Shown: positions 45,331 through 53,945, counted from the stretch's first letter. The stretch is 64,000 bases of DNA from Roseomonas nitratireducens (GCF_017813355.1 NZ_JAGIYZ010000005.1:124001-188000); one strand, 5' to 3'. The notes: generated by a model not told the origin, from the letters alone. A program made the numbers and translations.

Positions 45331-46392
45331 ATGATCCGGCGCGTGCTGCGGCCCGCCACCGCTTTCGCCCTGCTCGGCTTGGCGGCCTGCACAACGCCGG
45401 CCCCCGACAGCGCGGCGCTCACCGCGGCCGCGGTCACGTCGGCGCGGCAATCGGAATGCGGCTTCCGCATCGTGCTCCCGACGCGATGGGGCATCCCCGA
45501 CCGCGAGACGCGAGACCAACTGGACACAGTGGCCATGCTGGCGCGGCGAACGGGCAGGGTGCTCATCTACCCGACCTATGCGCGGGAAGAAGCGGTCAAC
45601 GACTTCCGTGCCCTCGAAGCGATCGCCATGGGCCATGGCCGGCGGGTGCGGGACCTGCTGGTCGCGCGCGGGGTGCCGGCCGAAACGATCCAAGTGAATG
45701 GGCTGGTGAGCCATCCGCAGGCATCGCAAAGCGGCGCCTACGTCGGTGTCTGCGCACCAGGGCGCACCAATATCGAAAATGGCTGGCGCGACCGGCCGGT
45801 CGATCCGACGCGGATGGTGCGTGCGCGGATTGGCGGGCGGGCGGATTCGCCCGTCCTCGACATTCCAATCGTCCATCTTGGTCCGTTCTCCTGGAACGAT
45901 GTCCCCATCGGCGAGGCCGGTTTGAGCGAGTTCAAGCTCGACCGGGCGGACGATCCAGGATCGTTCGCGGATGTCCAGTTTCGCTGCTGGCCGCACATGC
46001 AGGATGCGGATTGCAGGCGGCTCTTATCCGTCCGTGTGCAGGAATGGACACCCCGATCCGACACCTATGATGGTGCTGCCGCCGGCAGGCTGCGGACACT
46101 TGTCCGCCACGACGACGGCACCGTACCGGAGCATCGACGCATTGCCTTCGCGCGCCGTTGGACCAACGACCCTGGAAGCTCGGCTCACGCGAATTGCTCT
46201 CCCCGTAGCCAGACGGGGGCCATCGGGCCGGGGCGCGTCGCCGGAAACGAATGGTCCTGCACTGTGTGGATGGGGCTCGCTCGTGCGCGGATGGCCGCCG
46301 CCTTCTGGTTCGACGCGACCAACGAGGCCGAAGCCATTTCAATCGTCGACCGGGCGCATCGCGACCTGCTGCGTTTCGCCCGGCTGGACTGA
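45331..46392 (+). CDS. Unrecognised lipoprotein (353 aa)
   Basis: The ATG at 45331 gives MIRRVLRPATAFALLGLAACTT, a lipoprotein signal with the lipobox LAAC at about residue 20. The mature protein (about 330 residues) has several Cys, including CGFRIVLP, CAPGRTN, CWPHMQDADC and CTVWMG, which could form disulfides. I recognise no domain. The block ARRTGRVLIYPTYAREEAVND followed by MGHGRRVRDLLVARGVPAETI resembles OmpA-type or CpaD-like periplasmic sequence. CpaD-family lipoproteins of tad pili are a tentative possibility. Third-position base use is looser than in its neighbours. Confidence 0.65.
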   Translation: MIRRVLRPATAFALLGLAACTTPAPDSAALTAAAVTSARQSECGFRIVLPTRWGIPDRETRDQLDTVAMLARRTGRVLIYPTYAREEAVNDFRALEAIAMGHGRRVRDLLVARGVPAETIQVNGLVSHPQASQSGAYVGVCAPGRTNIENGWRDRPVDPTRMVRARIGGRADSPVLDIPIVHLGPFSWNDVPIGEAGLSEFKLDRADDPGSFADVQFRCWPHMQDADCRRLLSVRVQEWTPRSDTYDGAAAGRLRTLVRHDDGTVPEHRRIAFARRWTNDPGSSAHANCSPRSQTGAIGPGRVAGNEWSCTVWMGLARARMAAAFWFDATNEAEAISIVDRAHRDLLRFARLD

Positions 46393-46460
46393 CCGGCGGT
46401 GGCGCTGGTAGCCGTGCGCCGCGACGTACGCACCCCGCCGCGTCGTGCTATCCTTCGTCG

Positions 46461-46781
46461 GTGACCACGCCCGCGCCCATCCCCGATCCCCCGGCTCTCC
46501 TCGCCCGCCTGCGCGCGCAGGAAGCCCCGCTGCGCGCGGCCGGCGTCGCCGGCCTGTTCCTGTTCGGCTCGGCCGCGCGCGGGGAAGCCGGCCCGGCGTC
46601 GGACATCGACCTTTACATCGACCAGGCGGAACCGGAGCGCTTCGACCTGATCGACCTGATCGCGCTTCGGGACAGGCTGCGGGCGGCGCTGGACGGCGTT
46701 CCGGTCGACCTCGCGACGCGAGCCAGCCTGCACCCGGCGCTGCGCCGCGACATCGAGACCTCCGCGACCCGCGTCTTCTGA
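46461..46781 (+). CDS. Minimal nucleotidyltransferase (MNT/antitoxin type), orphan
   Basis: A 106-residue member of the polymerase-beta superfamily. The motif LFLFGSAARGEAGPASDIDL has the GS helix turn and the two metal-binding aspartates of DxD. The third acidic residue is in VDLATRA. It would start at the GTG at 46461 (MTTPAPIPDPPALLARL). These proteins normally pair with a HEPN protein as a toxin-antitoxin or nucleotide-transfer unit. Here no HEPN gene follows: the next gene is a transporter on the other strand. Confidence 0.85.
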   Translation: MTTPAPIPDPPALLARLRAQEAPLRAAGVAGLFLFGSAARGEAGPASDIDLYIDQAEPERFDLIDLIALRDRLRAALDGVPVDLATRASLHPALRRDIETSATRVF

Positions 46782-46791
46782 CGCCGCCCCG

Positions 46792-47715
46792 CTACCCCGC
46801 CCTGACCCGCCGATACACCGGCCGCAGCAGGAACGGGCTCAGGAACAGCGGAAACTGGCACAGCGCGAAAAACAGCAGAATCCGCTCATCCGTCGCCGCC
46901 GGCAGCACCGCCAGGAACAGCGCCATGTTCCGGTTGCCGGCCAGCAGGCCACCCGCCAGCGCCACCCTCTGCCCCGCCGCCATGAAGGCGAAGGCGGTCA
47001 CGATGTTCATCCCGAAATTGCCGGCGAAGGCCAGCGCCAGCCCGCCCATCACCCAGGCGGGTTCGGCCAGCAGCTTCGCCAGCATCCCGTCCATCACGCC
47101 GAAGCCGTACAGCACCACCAGCCACACCACGGAGCCATCCACCGCCGGGCCGAAGCGCGCCAGCGTCTCGGGTGCGACCACGCGGCGGATGGCGATGGAC
47201 ACCAGCAGCGGCAGCCCCACCACCAGCGCCAGCCGCGCCATCAGCCCCTGCAGCGAAATCGCGAGGTCGATGCCCATCAGCCCCAGCGCCAGCGGCGGCG
47301 CGGTGAAGGGCACCAGCAGCGTCGTGATGACGGCCACGACCAGGCTGATCTCCCCATCCAGCCCCACCAGCCGCGCGAAGGCGGGCGACGATGTGGCCGC
47401 GCAGCCCATGGCGCTGATCACCAGCGCCGCGCCGAGCGGCCCATCCAGCCCCGCCGCCATCGCGACCGCATAGGTCACCACCGGCAGCACCAGCAGCAGC
47501 CAGGCCGAAAGGGCCGCGACCAGCACCGGCCGCCGCAGATAGGCGACGACCTGCGCGAGGTCCACGCGCAGCAGCACCAGCGTCATCAGCCCCGCGACGG
47601 TGATGGTCACCACGTCCCGGAACAGCGCGGCGAGCGGCGGGACGAAAAGCCCCACGAAGATGCCGCCCGCGAGCAGCGCGCCGCCCTGTCGGGCGGACCA
47701 TTCCAGGAATCGCAA
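46792..47715 (-). CDS. Bile acid:sodium symporter (BASS)-family transporter
   Basis: A 307-residue inner-membrane protein with about nine to ten segments. The two crossing-helix motifs of the family appear as SAMGCAATSSPAFARLVGLD and FAGNFGMNIVTAFAFMAAGQ. Substrate specificity within the BASS family ranges from bile salts and pantoate to sulfonates and organic acids, and cannot be read here. The ATG at 47715 (MRFLEWSARQGG) faces the small pentapeptide gene in a divergent pair 62 bases apart. Confidence 0.85.
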   Translation of the reverse strand: MRFLEWSARQGGALLAGGIFVGLFVPPLAALFRDVVTITVAGLMTLVLLRVDLAQVVAYLRRPVLVAALSAWLLLVLPVVTYAVAMAAGLDGPLGAALVISAMGCAATSSPAFARLVGLDGEISLVVAVITTLLVPFTAPPLALGLMGIDLAISLQGLMARLALVVGLPLLVSIAIRRVVAPETLARFGPAVDGSVVWLVVLYGFGVMDGMLAKLLAEPAWVMGGLALAFAGNFGMNIVTAFAFMAAGQRVALAGGLLAGNRNMALFLAVLPAATDERILLFFALCQFPLFLSPFLLRPVYRRVRAG

Positions 47716-47777
47716 AGGCGACAGGGCGGCGGGACCGGCGGTTGGAGGGATGGCACCGCGGTTCTATATCCCCCCAC

Positions 47778-48278
47778 GTGCACACGCCATCCTCGCTCCT
47801 CATGCTCCTCGCGGGGCTGGTCCTCACCGCAACCCCGGTCCTTGCCGGCTGCACCGACCCCCCCGCGCCCGCGGTGGAATGGCGGCGCTGCCTGCTCGAC
47901 CAGGCGGAACTCGCCGATGCGGACCTGACGCGGGCGCATCTGCGCGATGCCTCCTTCCAGCGCGCCGTCCTGACCGGGGCGAAGCTGATCGAGGCCGATG
48001 CGATCGAGGCGCGCTTCGTCTCGGCCGACCTGACGGGGGCGGACCTGTCGCGCGCCAATCTCCGCTCGGTGGACTTCACCCGCGCGATCATGCGCGGGGC
48101 GACGCTCGCCGGCGCCGACCTCCGCCGCGCGACGCTGTTCCGCGCCGATCTCAGCGAGGCGGATCTCACGGGCGCGAACCTGGCCGGGGCGAACATGTCG
48201 GGCGCGATGCTGGGGGGCGCGCGCTGGACGGATGGGCGCAGGGTCTGCGCCGCCGGGTCGGTGGGGAATTGCCAGTAG
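47778..48278 (+). CDS. Small pentapeptide-repeat protein with lipoprotein signal
   Basis: A 166-residue exported protein. MHTPSSLLMLLAGLVLTATP leads to VLAGC, a near-perfect lipobox, so it is probably a lipoprotein. The middle holds about 22 pentapeptides, such as LTGADLSRANL and ADLRRATLFRADL, forming a short beta-helix. The start is a GTG at 47778; an ATG at 47802 is an alternative. It is immediately followed by full repeat copy B. It differs from the large cytoplasmic pentapeptide protein at 21940-23529 in having a signal. Confidence 0.85.
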   Translation: MHTPSSLLMLLAGLVLTATPVLAGCTDPPAPAVEWRRCLLDQAELADADLTRAHLRDASFQRAVLTGAKLIEADAIEARFVSADLTGADLSRANLRSVDFTRAIMRGATLAGADLRRATLFRADLSEADLTGANLAGANMSGAMLGGARWTDGRRVCAAGSVGNCQ

Positions 48279-48282
48279 AAGG

Positions 48283-48409
48283 CGGGGGAGTGAACTCCCC
48301 CGTGCCCCCTCCTTCTTTTTCCGTTGGCAAGCCAGCGCGGATGCGACACTTGCGACCCATGCCCGAAGACAAGGAAGGGAGGGGGTTCGGGGGAGGTTCC
48401 CCTCCCCCG
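48283..48409 (+). repeat. Full copy (B) of the ~127-bp intergenic inverted-repeat element
   Basis: CGGGGGAGTGAACTCCCCCG at the left and GGAGGGGGTTCGGGGGAG then GTTCCCCTCCCCCG at the right match copy A (40991-41116) closely, including the internal GCGACCCATGCCC and GAAGACAAGGAAGGGAGG. It lies between the pentapeptide gene and the helicase gene, 11 bases before the latter's ATG. It could influence translation of the helicase because the right hairpin would be in its 5' leader. Confidence 0.88.
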
Positions 48410-48420
48410 ACCTTGATCCG

Positions 48421-50604
48421 ATGACCGACTATCTGGACCGCCTGAACCCCGAGCAGCGCGCCGCGGTGGAAGCCGTGGACGGCCCGCTGCTGGTGCTCGC
48501 CGGCGCGGGCACCGGCAAGACGCGCGTGCTGACCACGCGCTTCGCCCACATCCTGCTGCAGGGGAAGGCCTTCCCGTCGCAGGTGCTGGCCGTGACCTTC
48601 ACCAACAAGGCGGCGCGGGAGATGCGGGAACGTGTCGCCGCCATCCTCGGCCAGCCGGCGGAAGGCCTGTGGCTCGGCACCTTCCACGCGCTGGCCGCGC
48701 GGATGCTGCGCCGGCATGCGGAGGAGATCGGCCTCACCTCCAACTTCACCATCCTCGACACCGACGACCAGGCGCGGCTGCTCAAGCAGGTGATGGAAGC
48801 GGCGAACATCGACACCAAGCGCTGGCCGCCGAACGGGATGATGGGCGTGATCCAGCGCTGGAAGGATCGCGGCCTGGCGCCCGAGGCGGTGACACCCGCC
48901 GAGGATTCCGACTACGCGAATGGCCGCGGGACGGAGTTGTACGCCGCCTATCAGGACAGGTTGAAGGCGCTGAACGCCTGCGACTTCGGTGATTTGCTGC
49001 TGCATGTGGTGACGCTGCTGCGCACCAAGCCCGACATCCTGGCCGAGTATCACCGCCGCTTCCGCTACATCCTGGTGGACGAGTACCAGGACACGAACCT
49101 GGTGCAGTACTACTGGCTGCGGCTGCTCGCGCAGCAGCACCGGAACATCTGCTGCGTGGGGGATGACGACCAGTCGATCTATTCCTGGCGGGGTGCCGAG
49201 ATCGAGAACATCCTCCGCTTCGAGAAGGACTTCCCCGGCGCGCAGATCGTGCGGCTGGAGAGCAACTACCGCTCGACGCGCCACATCCTTGCCGCGGCCT
49301 CCGGCTTGATCGCGAAGAACACCGGGCGGCTGGGCAAGACGCTGCGCAGCGGGCGCGCGGATGCGGAAGGGGAGAAGGTGCGCATCGTCTCGCTGTGGGA
49401 CAGCGAGGAGGAGGCGCGCATGGTGGGCGAGCGGATCGAGGCCGCGCGCCGGTCGGGGACCTCGCTGGGGGAGATCGCGATCCTGGTGCGCGCCGGCTTC
49501 CAGACGCGCGCCTTCGAGGAAAGGCTGATCCTGCTCGGCCTGCCCTATCGCGTGGTGGGCGGTGCGCGCTTCTACGAACGGCAGGAGATCCGCGACGCGC
49601 TCGCCTATTTCCGGGTGATGGCGCAGCCGGCGGACGACCTCGCCTTCGAGCGGATCGTGAACGTGCCCAAGCGCGGCCTGGGCGACACCGCGATGCGGGA
49701 GATGCACGCGGTCGCGCGCGCGGAGGGCATTCCGCTGAGCCTCGCCGCCGCGCGCGCGCTCGAGACCGGCGCGATCAAGCAGGCCAAGGCGCGGGAGGCG
49801 CTGCGCGAGCTGCTGCAGGGCTTCGAGCGCTGGCGCGCCATGCTGCCCGTGGAAGGCCATGTGGTGATGGCCGCGACGCTGATCGACGAGAGCGGCTACG
49901 CGGCGATGTGGCAGCAGGACAAGTCGCCGGAGGCGCCGGGGCGGCTCGACAACCTGAAGGAACTGGTGCGTGCGATGGGCGAGTTCGAGAGCCTCGCCGG
50001 CTTCCTCGAGCACGTCGCGCTGGTGATGGAGAATGACGAGGCGGCGGAGGGCGAGCGCTGCTCGCTGATGACGCTGCACGCGGCCAAGGGGCTGGAATTC
50101 GACATGGTGTTCCTGCCCGGCTGGGAGGAAGGGTTGTTCCCGTCCCAGCGCAGCCTCGATGAGGGCGGGGAGAAGGCGCTCGAGGAAGAACGACGGCTGG
50201 CCTATGTCGGCATCACGCGCGCGCGGCGCGTGGCCGTCATCAGCCACGCGGCGAACCGGCGCATCTACGGCAACTGGACGTCGTCCATTCCGTCGCGCTT
50301 CCTCGATGAACTGCCGGCGAACGAGGTCGTGGCCGAAGGCGGCGCGCAGCGGGAAGCGCGCAGCCATTCGGTCTTCGCCGGCGGCGGGCTGTTCGCCCAG
50401 CGCCCGCGCCGGACGATCGAGGCCGGTGCCTGGGAAGTGAAGGAACGTCCGCCCAAGGAAGGCGCCTTCCAGGTGGGGGAACGCATCTTCCACCAGAAAT
50501 TCGGCTATGGCCGGATCACCGCGATCGAGGAGAACCGCCTCGACATCGATTTCGAGAAGGCGGGGCAGAAGCGGCTGCTCGACAGTTTCGTGGAGAAGGC
50601 GTGA
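48421..50604 (+). CDS. UvrD/PcrA-type DNA helicase (superfamily 1A)
   Basis: A 727-residue SF1A helicase. Motif I is LAGAGTGKTRVL; Ia and Ib follow with FTNKAAREM and LGTFHALAARML. Motif II is ILVDEYQDTN, III VGDDDQSIYSWRGA, IV NYRSTRHIL, V TLHAAKGLEFDMVFLPG and VI RRLAYVGITRARR. The C-terminal tail includes a Tudor-like HQKFGYGRI segment that binds RNA polymerase in PcrA. The ATG at 48421 lies behind repeat copy B without a clear SD. It is translationally coupled to prmA. Confidence 0.95.
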   Translation: MTDYLDRLNPEQRAAVEAVDGPLLVLAGAGTGKTRVLTTRFAHILLQGKAFPSQVLAVTFTNKAAREMRERVAAILGQPAEGLWLGTFHALAARMLRRHAEEIGLTSNFTILDTDDQARLLKQVMEAANIDTKRWPPNGMMGVIQRWKDRGLAPEAVTPAEDSDYANGRGTELYAAYQDRLKALNACDFGDLLLHVVTLLRTKPDILAEYHRRFRYILVDEYQDTNLVQYYWLRLLAQQHRNICCVGDDDQSIYSWRGAEIENILRFEKDFPGAQIVRLESNYRSTRHILAAASGLIAKNTGRLGKTLRSGRADAEGEKVRIVSLWDSEEEARMVGERIEAARRSGTSLGEIAILVRAGFQTRAFEERLILLGLPYRVVGGARFYERQEIRDALAYFRVMAQPADDLAFERIVNVPKRGLGDTAMREMHAVARAEGIPLSLAAARALETGAIKQAKAREALRELLQGFERWRAMLPVEGHVVMAATLIDESGYAAMWQQDKSPEAPGRLDNLKELVRAMGEFESLAGFLEHVALVMENDEAAEGERCSLMTLHAAKGLEFDMVFLPGWEEGLFPSQRSLDEGGEKALEEERRLAYVGITRARRVAVISHAANRRIYGNWTSSIPSRFLDELPANEVVAEGGAQREARSHSVFAGGGLFAQRPRRTIEAGAWEVKERPPKEGAFQVGERIFHQKFGYGRITAIEENRLDIDFEKAGQKRLLDSFVEKA

Positions 50605-51530
50605 TGCGGCCATCCGGTCCCGATGCGCCCGGCGCGCTCTCCCGCCGCCGGGCGGAACCGCTGGAGGCGCTGGTCATCGACGGCCTGCCGGAACACGCCG
50701 TGCCGGTCTTCGAGGCGGCGCTCGAGCAGGTCTGCACCACCGTCGCCTATTTCCGCGACGAGCCGACGGACACCTGGCGCGTCGAAGGCGTGCGGGAAGC
50801 CGGCGCCAACGAGGCGGAGCTCGAGGCCGCGCTCGCCCTGGCCGCCATGGTCGCGGGCATCGACCCGCCCGCGGTGCAGGTGGCGCCGGTGGAAGCGGAA
50901 GGCTGGCTCGCGCGCACCGTGCAGGCCTTCCCGGAGATGCCGGTCGGCCGCCGCTTCCTGATCCGGCCGACGCATGTGCCCGATGACGTGACGCATGGGC
51001 GCATCGTACTGAAGCTGGATGCGGGGCTCGCCTTCGGCTCGGGCGAGCACGCCTCGACCCAGGGCTGCCTGATGGCCTTCGAGCGCGTGGCGCATCGGCG
51101 GCCGCGTTCGGTGTGCGACCTCGGCAGCGGGTCGGGCATCCTGGCGATGGCCGCGGCGAAGTCCGGCCCGTGCCGCGTGCTCGCCACCGACATCGAGCCC
51201 TGGTCGGTGCGCGTGTGCGACCAGAATGCGCGGATGAACGGGCTGGGGCCGCGGCGGATGCGCAGCATCCTCGCCGATGGCTGGAAGCCACGCGCCATGA
51301 AGGGCGTGCGCTACGACCTCATCTTCGCGAACATCCTCGCCCGGCCGCTCTGCGCCATGGCACGGGAGTTGGCGTTGCATCTCGCGCCGGGTGGGACGGC
51401 GATCCTGGCGGGGCTGCTCGGGACGCAGGCGCGGATGGTGCTGGCCGCGCACCGGCGGCAGGGGCTGGTGCTCGAACGCCGGATCGATGTCGGGCCGTGG
51501 ACGACGCTGGTGCTCAGGCGCCGCGGCTGA
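50604..51530 (+). CDS. prmA: Ribosomal protein L11 methyltransferase
   Basis: A 308-residue SAM-dependent enzyme that trimethylates L11. The N-terminal recognition domain is followed by the Rossmann fold with LAFGSGEHASTQG and CDLGSGSGILAMAAAKSG (SAM binding) and FANILARPL, the catalytic NILA motif. The start ATG at 50604 shares a base with the helicase TGA; GTG at 50601 is an alternative. It converges with the miniature rod-like gene and overlaps it by 17 bases. Confidence 0.94.
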   Translation: MRPSGPDAPGALSRRRAEPLEALVIDGLPEHAVPVFEAALEQVCTTVAYFRDEPTDTWRVEGVREAGANEAELEAALALAAMVAGIDPPAVQVAPVEAEGWLARTVQAFPEMPVGRRFLIRPTHVPDDVTHGRIVLKLDAGLAFGSGEHASTQGCLMAFERVAHRRPRSVCDLGSGSGILAMAAAKSGPCRVLATDIEPWSVRVCDQNARMNGLGPRRMRSILADGWKPRAMKGVRYDLIFANILARPLCAMARELALHLAPGGTAILAGLLGTQARMVLAAHRRQGLVLERRIDVGPWTTLVLRRRG

Positions 51531-51801
51531 GAAGGCTGCGCTGCGCTTCGTCGGCGATGCGCAGCGCCTTCGCGTTCGCCTCATAGGCGCGGCGGGCGAC
51601 GATGGCGTCGACCATCGCGCGCTCCATCTCCCCGCTCGCCTGCGCCGCGGTCAGGCCTTCATTGCCGGTCGGCGGGGCGGGGGAGGGATCGCTGCCGCGC
51701 GCCGTCGCCGGCGTGGGCGCCGCGATGGTCGCGGCGGCGCGGTCCATGCGGTCCCCCGCGCGTTGCATGCCTTGGACCGAAGCGGAGATTGCGACCTGCA
51801 T
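51514..51801 (-). CDS. Miniature flagellar rod/hook-like protein
   Basis: A 95-residue protein whose N-terminus ISASVQGMQRAGDRMDRAAA resembles the N-terminal heptad-repeat helix of flagellar axial proteins. Its C-terminus ERAMVDAIVARRAYEANAKA resembles the closing helix (ARRAYEAN-AL motif) of FlgC/FlgG/FlgE-type proteins. The middle domain is replaced by an alanine- and proline-rich linker (residues about 30-46). No flagellar operon is in the window. It overlaps the end of prmA by 17 bases, tail to tail. Confidence 0.7.
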   Translation of the reverse strand: MQVAISASVQGMQRAGDRMDRAAATIAAPTPATARGSDPSPAPPTGNEGLTAAQASGEMERAMVDAIVARRAYEANAKALRIADEAQRSLLSRGA

Positions 51802-51849
51802 CGTCCCATGCTGCGCGCCGAAGGTTACCCGTCGGTTAACGGGGGCGGG

Positions 51850-52962
51850 TCACTCCGCCGCGCGCGCCGTCGCGTCGGCATGCTGGCGCAGCCGCGGCAT
51901 CACTTCCTCGGCCAGGCGCCGCATCGTCTCGGCCTCCCATTCCGCGTTCACGCCGGACCAGTCGAGGCCGGGCATCAGCAGGTGGCCGAAGGGGCCGGCT
52001 TCCTCGCGCAGCGCCACCAGGCGGTCGAGCACGCTGCGCGGGCTACCGGCGATGACGCAGGCCTCGATCATGTCCTCGGGCGTCGCGGCCATGGGGTCCA
52101 TGTCCTCGCGCGGCGTCATGGTGCCGGCCAGGCCCGCGCGCTTCGCGAGGCTGCCGAGGTAGTCGAAGTAGTAGCGCGTCGCGCCCTCCGGCGCCGTGGC
52201 GCGCGCGCGTGCCTCGGCATCGCTCGCGGCGATGACCATGTTGCGCGCCACGCGCCATTTCGCGCCGTCCACCGGGCGCCCGGCCTCGGCCAGGCCCTTG
52301 GCCATGCTGCGCCAATGCCCCGCGATGACGCGATGGGCGACGAAGTTCGCGCTGATCACGCCCCAGCCGCGCGCGGCCGCGACCGTCACGCCGTAGGATT
52401 CCGCCTGCCGCGCCGAGATGTGGATGGAAGGCCCGCCCGGCTGGAAGGGCTTGGGCATGTAGCCCACGCCGTAGTCGGGCAGCACGGTGCGGGACAGGTG
52501 GATGGGCCAGGTCTCGCCCTTGATGTCGTAGGGCGGGCCGCCGGCCCAGATCGCCTCGATCGTGGCGATCGATTCCAGCATGCGCTTGCCGCGCTCCATC
52601 GGCGCGATGTCGCCGAACAGCTCGAAGTCGGAGGCGAGCCCGCCCGCGCCGATGCCGAGCATCAGCCGCCCGCCCGACATGTGGTCGAACTGCGCGACCT
52701 CCGCCGCCACGATCGCGGGATGGTGGTTGGGCAGGTTGATCACGCCCGTGCCGAAGGCCAGCCGCGTGCGGTGCACGAGGCCTGCCATGAACATCAGCGG
52801 CGATGCGATGGGCTCGGAGGTGGCGGAGAAATGCTCCCCCACCCACAGCTCGTCGAAGCCGAGCCGGTCGGCCAGCAGCGACTTTTCGGTGTCCTCGGCC
52901 AGCGTCTCATGCATCGGCCGCTGCGGCGGGTGCAGCGGCATCATGAACAGGCCGAGGCGCAT
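51850..52962 (-). CDS. LLM-class flavin-dependent oxidoreductase
   Basis: A 370-residue luciferase-like monooxygenase using reduced FMN or F420. The TIM-barrel N-terminus (MRLGLFMMPLHPPQRPM) leads to HFSATSEPIASPLMFMAG and RLAFGTGVINLPNHHPA, typical of bacterial luciferase-type LLM enzymes. The block AQFDHMSGGRLMLGIGAG is the flavin-phosphate site. The substrate is unknown. The ATG at 52962 is unambiguous. Confidence 0.92.
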   Translation of the reverse strand: MRLGLFMMPLHPPQRPMHETLAEDTEKSLLADRLGFDELWVGEHFSATSEPIASPLMFMAGLVHRTRLAFGTGVINLPNHHPAIVAAEVAQFDHMSGGRLMLGIGAGGLASDFELFGDIAPMERGKRMLESIATIEAIWAGGPPYDIKGETWPIHLSRTVLPDYGVGYMPKPFQPGGPSIHISARQAESYGVTVAAARGWGVISANFVAHRVIAGHWRSMAKGLAEAGRPVDGAKWRVARNMVIAASDAEARARATAPEGATRYYFDYLGSLAKRAGLAGTMTPREDMDPMAATPEDMIEACVIAGSPRSVLDRLVALREEAGPFGHLLMPGLDWSGVNAEWEAETMRRLAEEVMPRLRQHADATARAAE

Positions 52963-53003
52963 CGGATGGAATCCCCGTGGAAAGACCGGGGAAGGCTATG
53001 CGG

Positions 53004-53945
53004 TCAGCGCCGGAAGGAGAAGGAGGCGCCGTAGGGCCCGAAGCGCAGGGTGGTGATGCCGTTCGCGGTAGAGGGGAAGTATTCGTCCTGTCCGGCGAGT
53101 GCCACGATGCTCACCGGCCCGCCCTCCGGCCCGATCACCCCGGATTGGCGGGCGGCGCGGCAGATCGCGCTGTCGGCGGTGAAGATGCCGGTGCCATAGA
53201 CGGTGCCAGTGGCGATCTGGGCCGCGCTGCAGCGGCAGGCGAGGTCCTCCGTCCGGCCCTCGAAATCCGCCGGGCAGGCGGGCAGGGCGGCGGCGGCCGG
53301 GGCGCGCGGTGCGGGCGCATCGCCGATCGCCGGGGCCACGGTGAAGGACCCGCCCCAGGGGCCGTAGTTGGTCGTCGTGACGCCGTTCGCCGCGCTGCCG
53401 CGATAGGCCTGCTGTCCCGGCGCGGGCGTGACGAGGACGACGCCGCCGGTGGATGTGATCGCGCCCGCATGGATGGCGGCGCGGCAGATGCGGCTGTCGG
53501 TGGTGTAGGTGCCGGTGCCCCAGACCGTCCCGGTCCGCCCCGCCTCGGCGGTGCAGGAGCAGGTCATCGGCGCGGGCTCGTTCTCGAAGGTCTCGGGGCA
53601 GGACTGGATCGCGTCGACGTTGAACGACGCCGGCCAGGGACCGTAGTTGGTCGTCGTGACGCCGTTCTGCGTCGTGCCGGTGTAGGTGGGGCGGCCCTCC
53701 GCCGGGCTGACCATCACGAGGCCGCCGGAGACGGGGATGGCGCCGGCATGGACGGCGGCCCGGCAGACGCGGCTGTCGGTGGTGTAGTCCCCGGTGCCCC
53801 AGACCTTGCCGGAGACCGCGGCCTCGGTCGAGCAGCTGCACACCAGCGGGGCGGAATGCGCCTGGAAGTCGGCCGGGCAGGGCGCTTGCGCCATGGCGGG
53901 GGCGGCGAGCAGGAGCAGCAGCCCCGGAAGGATGAAGAAGCGCAT
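53004..53945 (-). CDS. Secreted protein with three tandem LCCL domains
   Basis: A 313-residue exported protein. The signal peptide MRFFILPGLLLLLAAPAMAQ is followed by three LCCL-like repeats at about residues 22-109, 114-202 and 224-313. Each has the same layout: an initial Cys, a C-X-C, GTGxYTTDSRxCRAA-HAGAI, GGxVxV, Y, NGVTTTNYGPW and SF. LCCL domains (Limulus clotting factor C, Coch) bind carbohydrates or lipids in eukaryotic proteins. The third repeat is more divergent. GGGATCATCGCC precedes the ATG at 53945. The cell-surface role is unknown. Confidence 0.88.
   Translation of the reverse strand: MRFFILPGLLLLLAAPAMAQAPCPADFQAHSAPLVCSCSTEAAVSGKVWGTGDYTTDSRVCRAAVHAGAIPVSGGLVMVSPAEGRPTYTGTTQNGVTTTNYGPWPASFNVDAIQSCPETFENEPAPMTCSCTAEAGRTGTVWGTGTYTTDSRICRAAIHAGAITSTGGVVLVTPAPGQQAYRGSAANGVTTTNYGPWGGSFTVAPAIGDAPAPRAPAAAALPACPADFEGRTEDLACRCSAAQIATGTVYGTGIFTADSAICRAARQSGVIGPEGGPVSIVALAGQDEYFPSTANGITTLRFGPYGASFSFRR

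Noticed and set aside
45089-45334. Small ORF of 81 codons before the lipoprotein
   Set aside because: It crosses both hairpins and has no ribosome site or conserved character; the gap is better read as non-coding.
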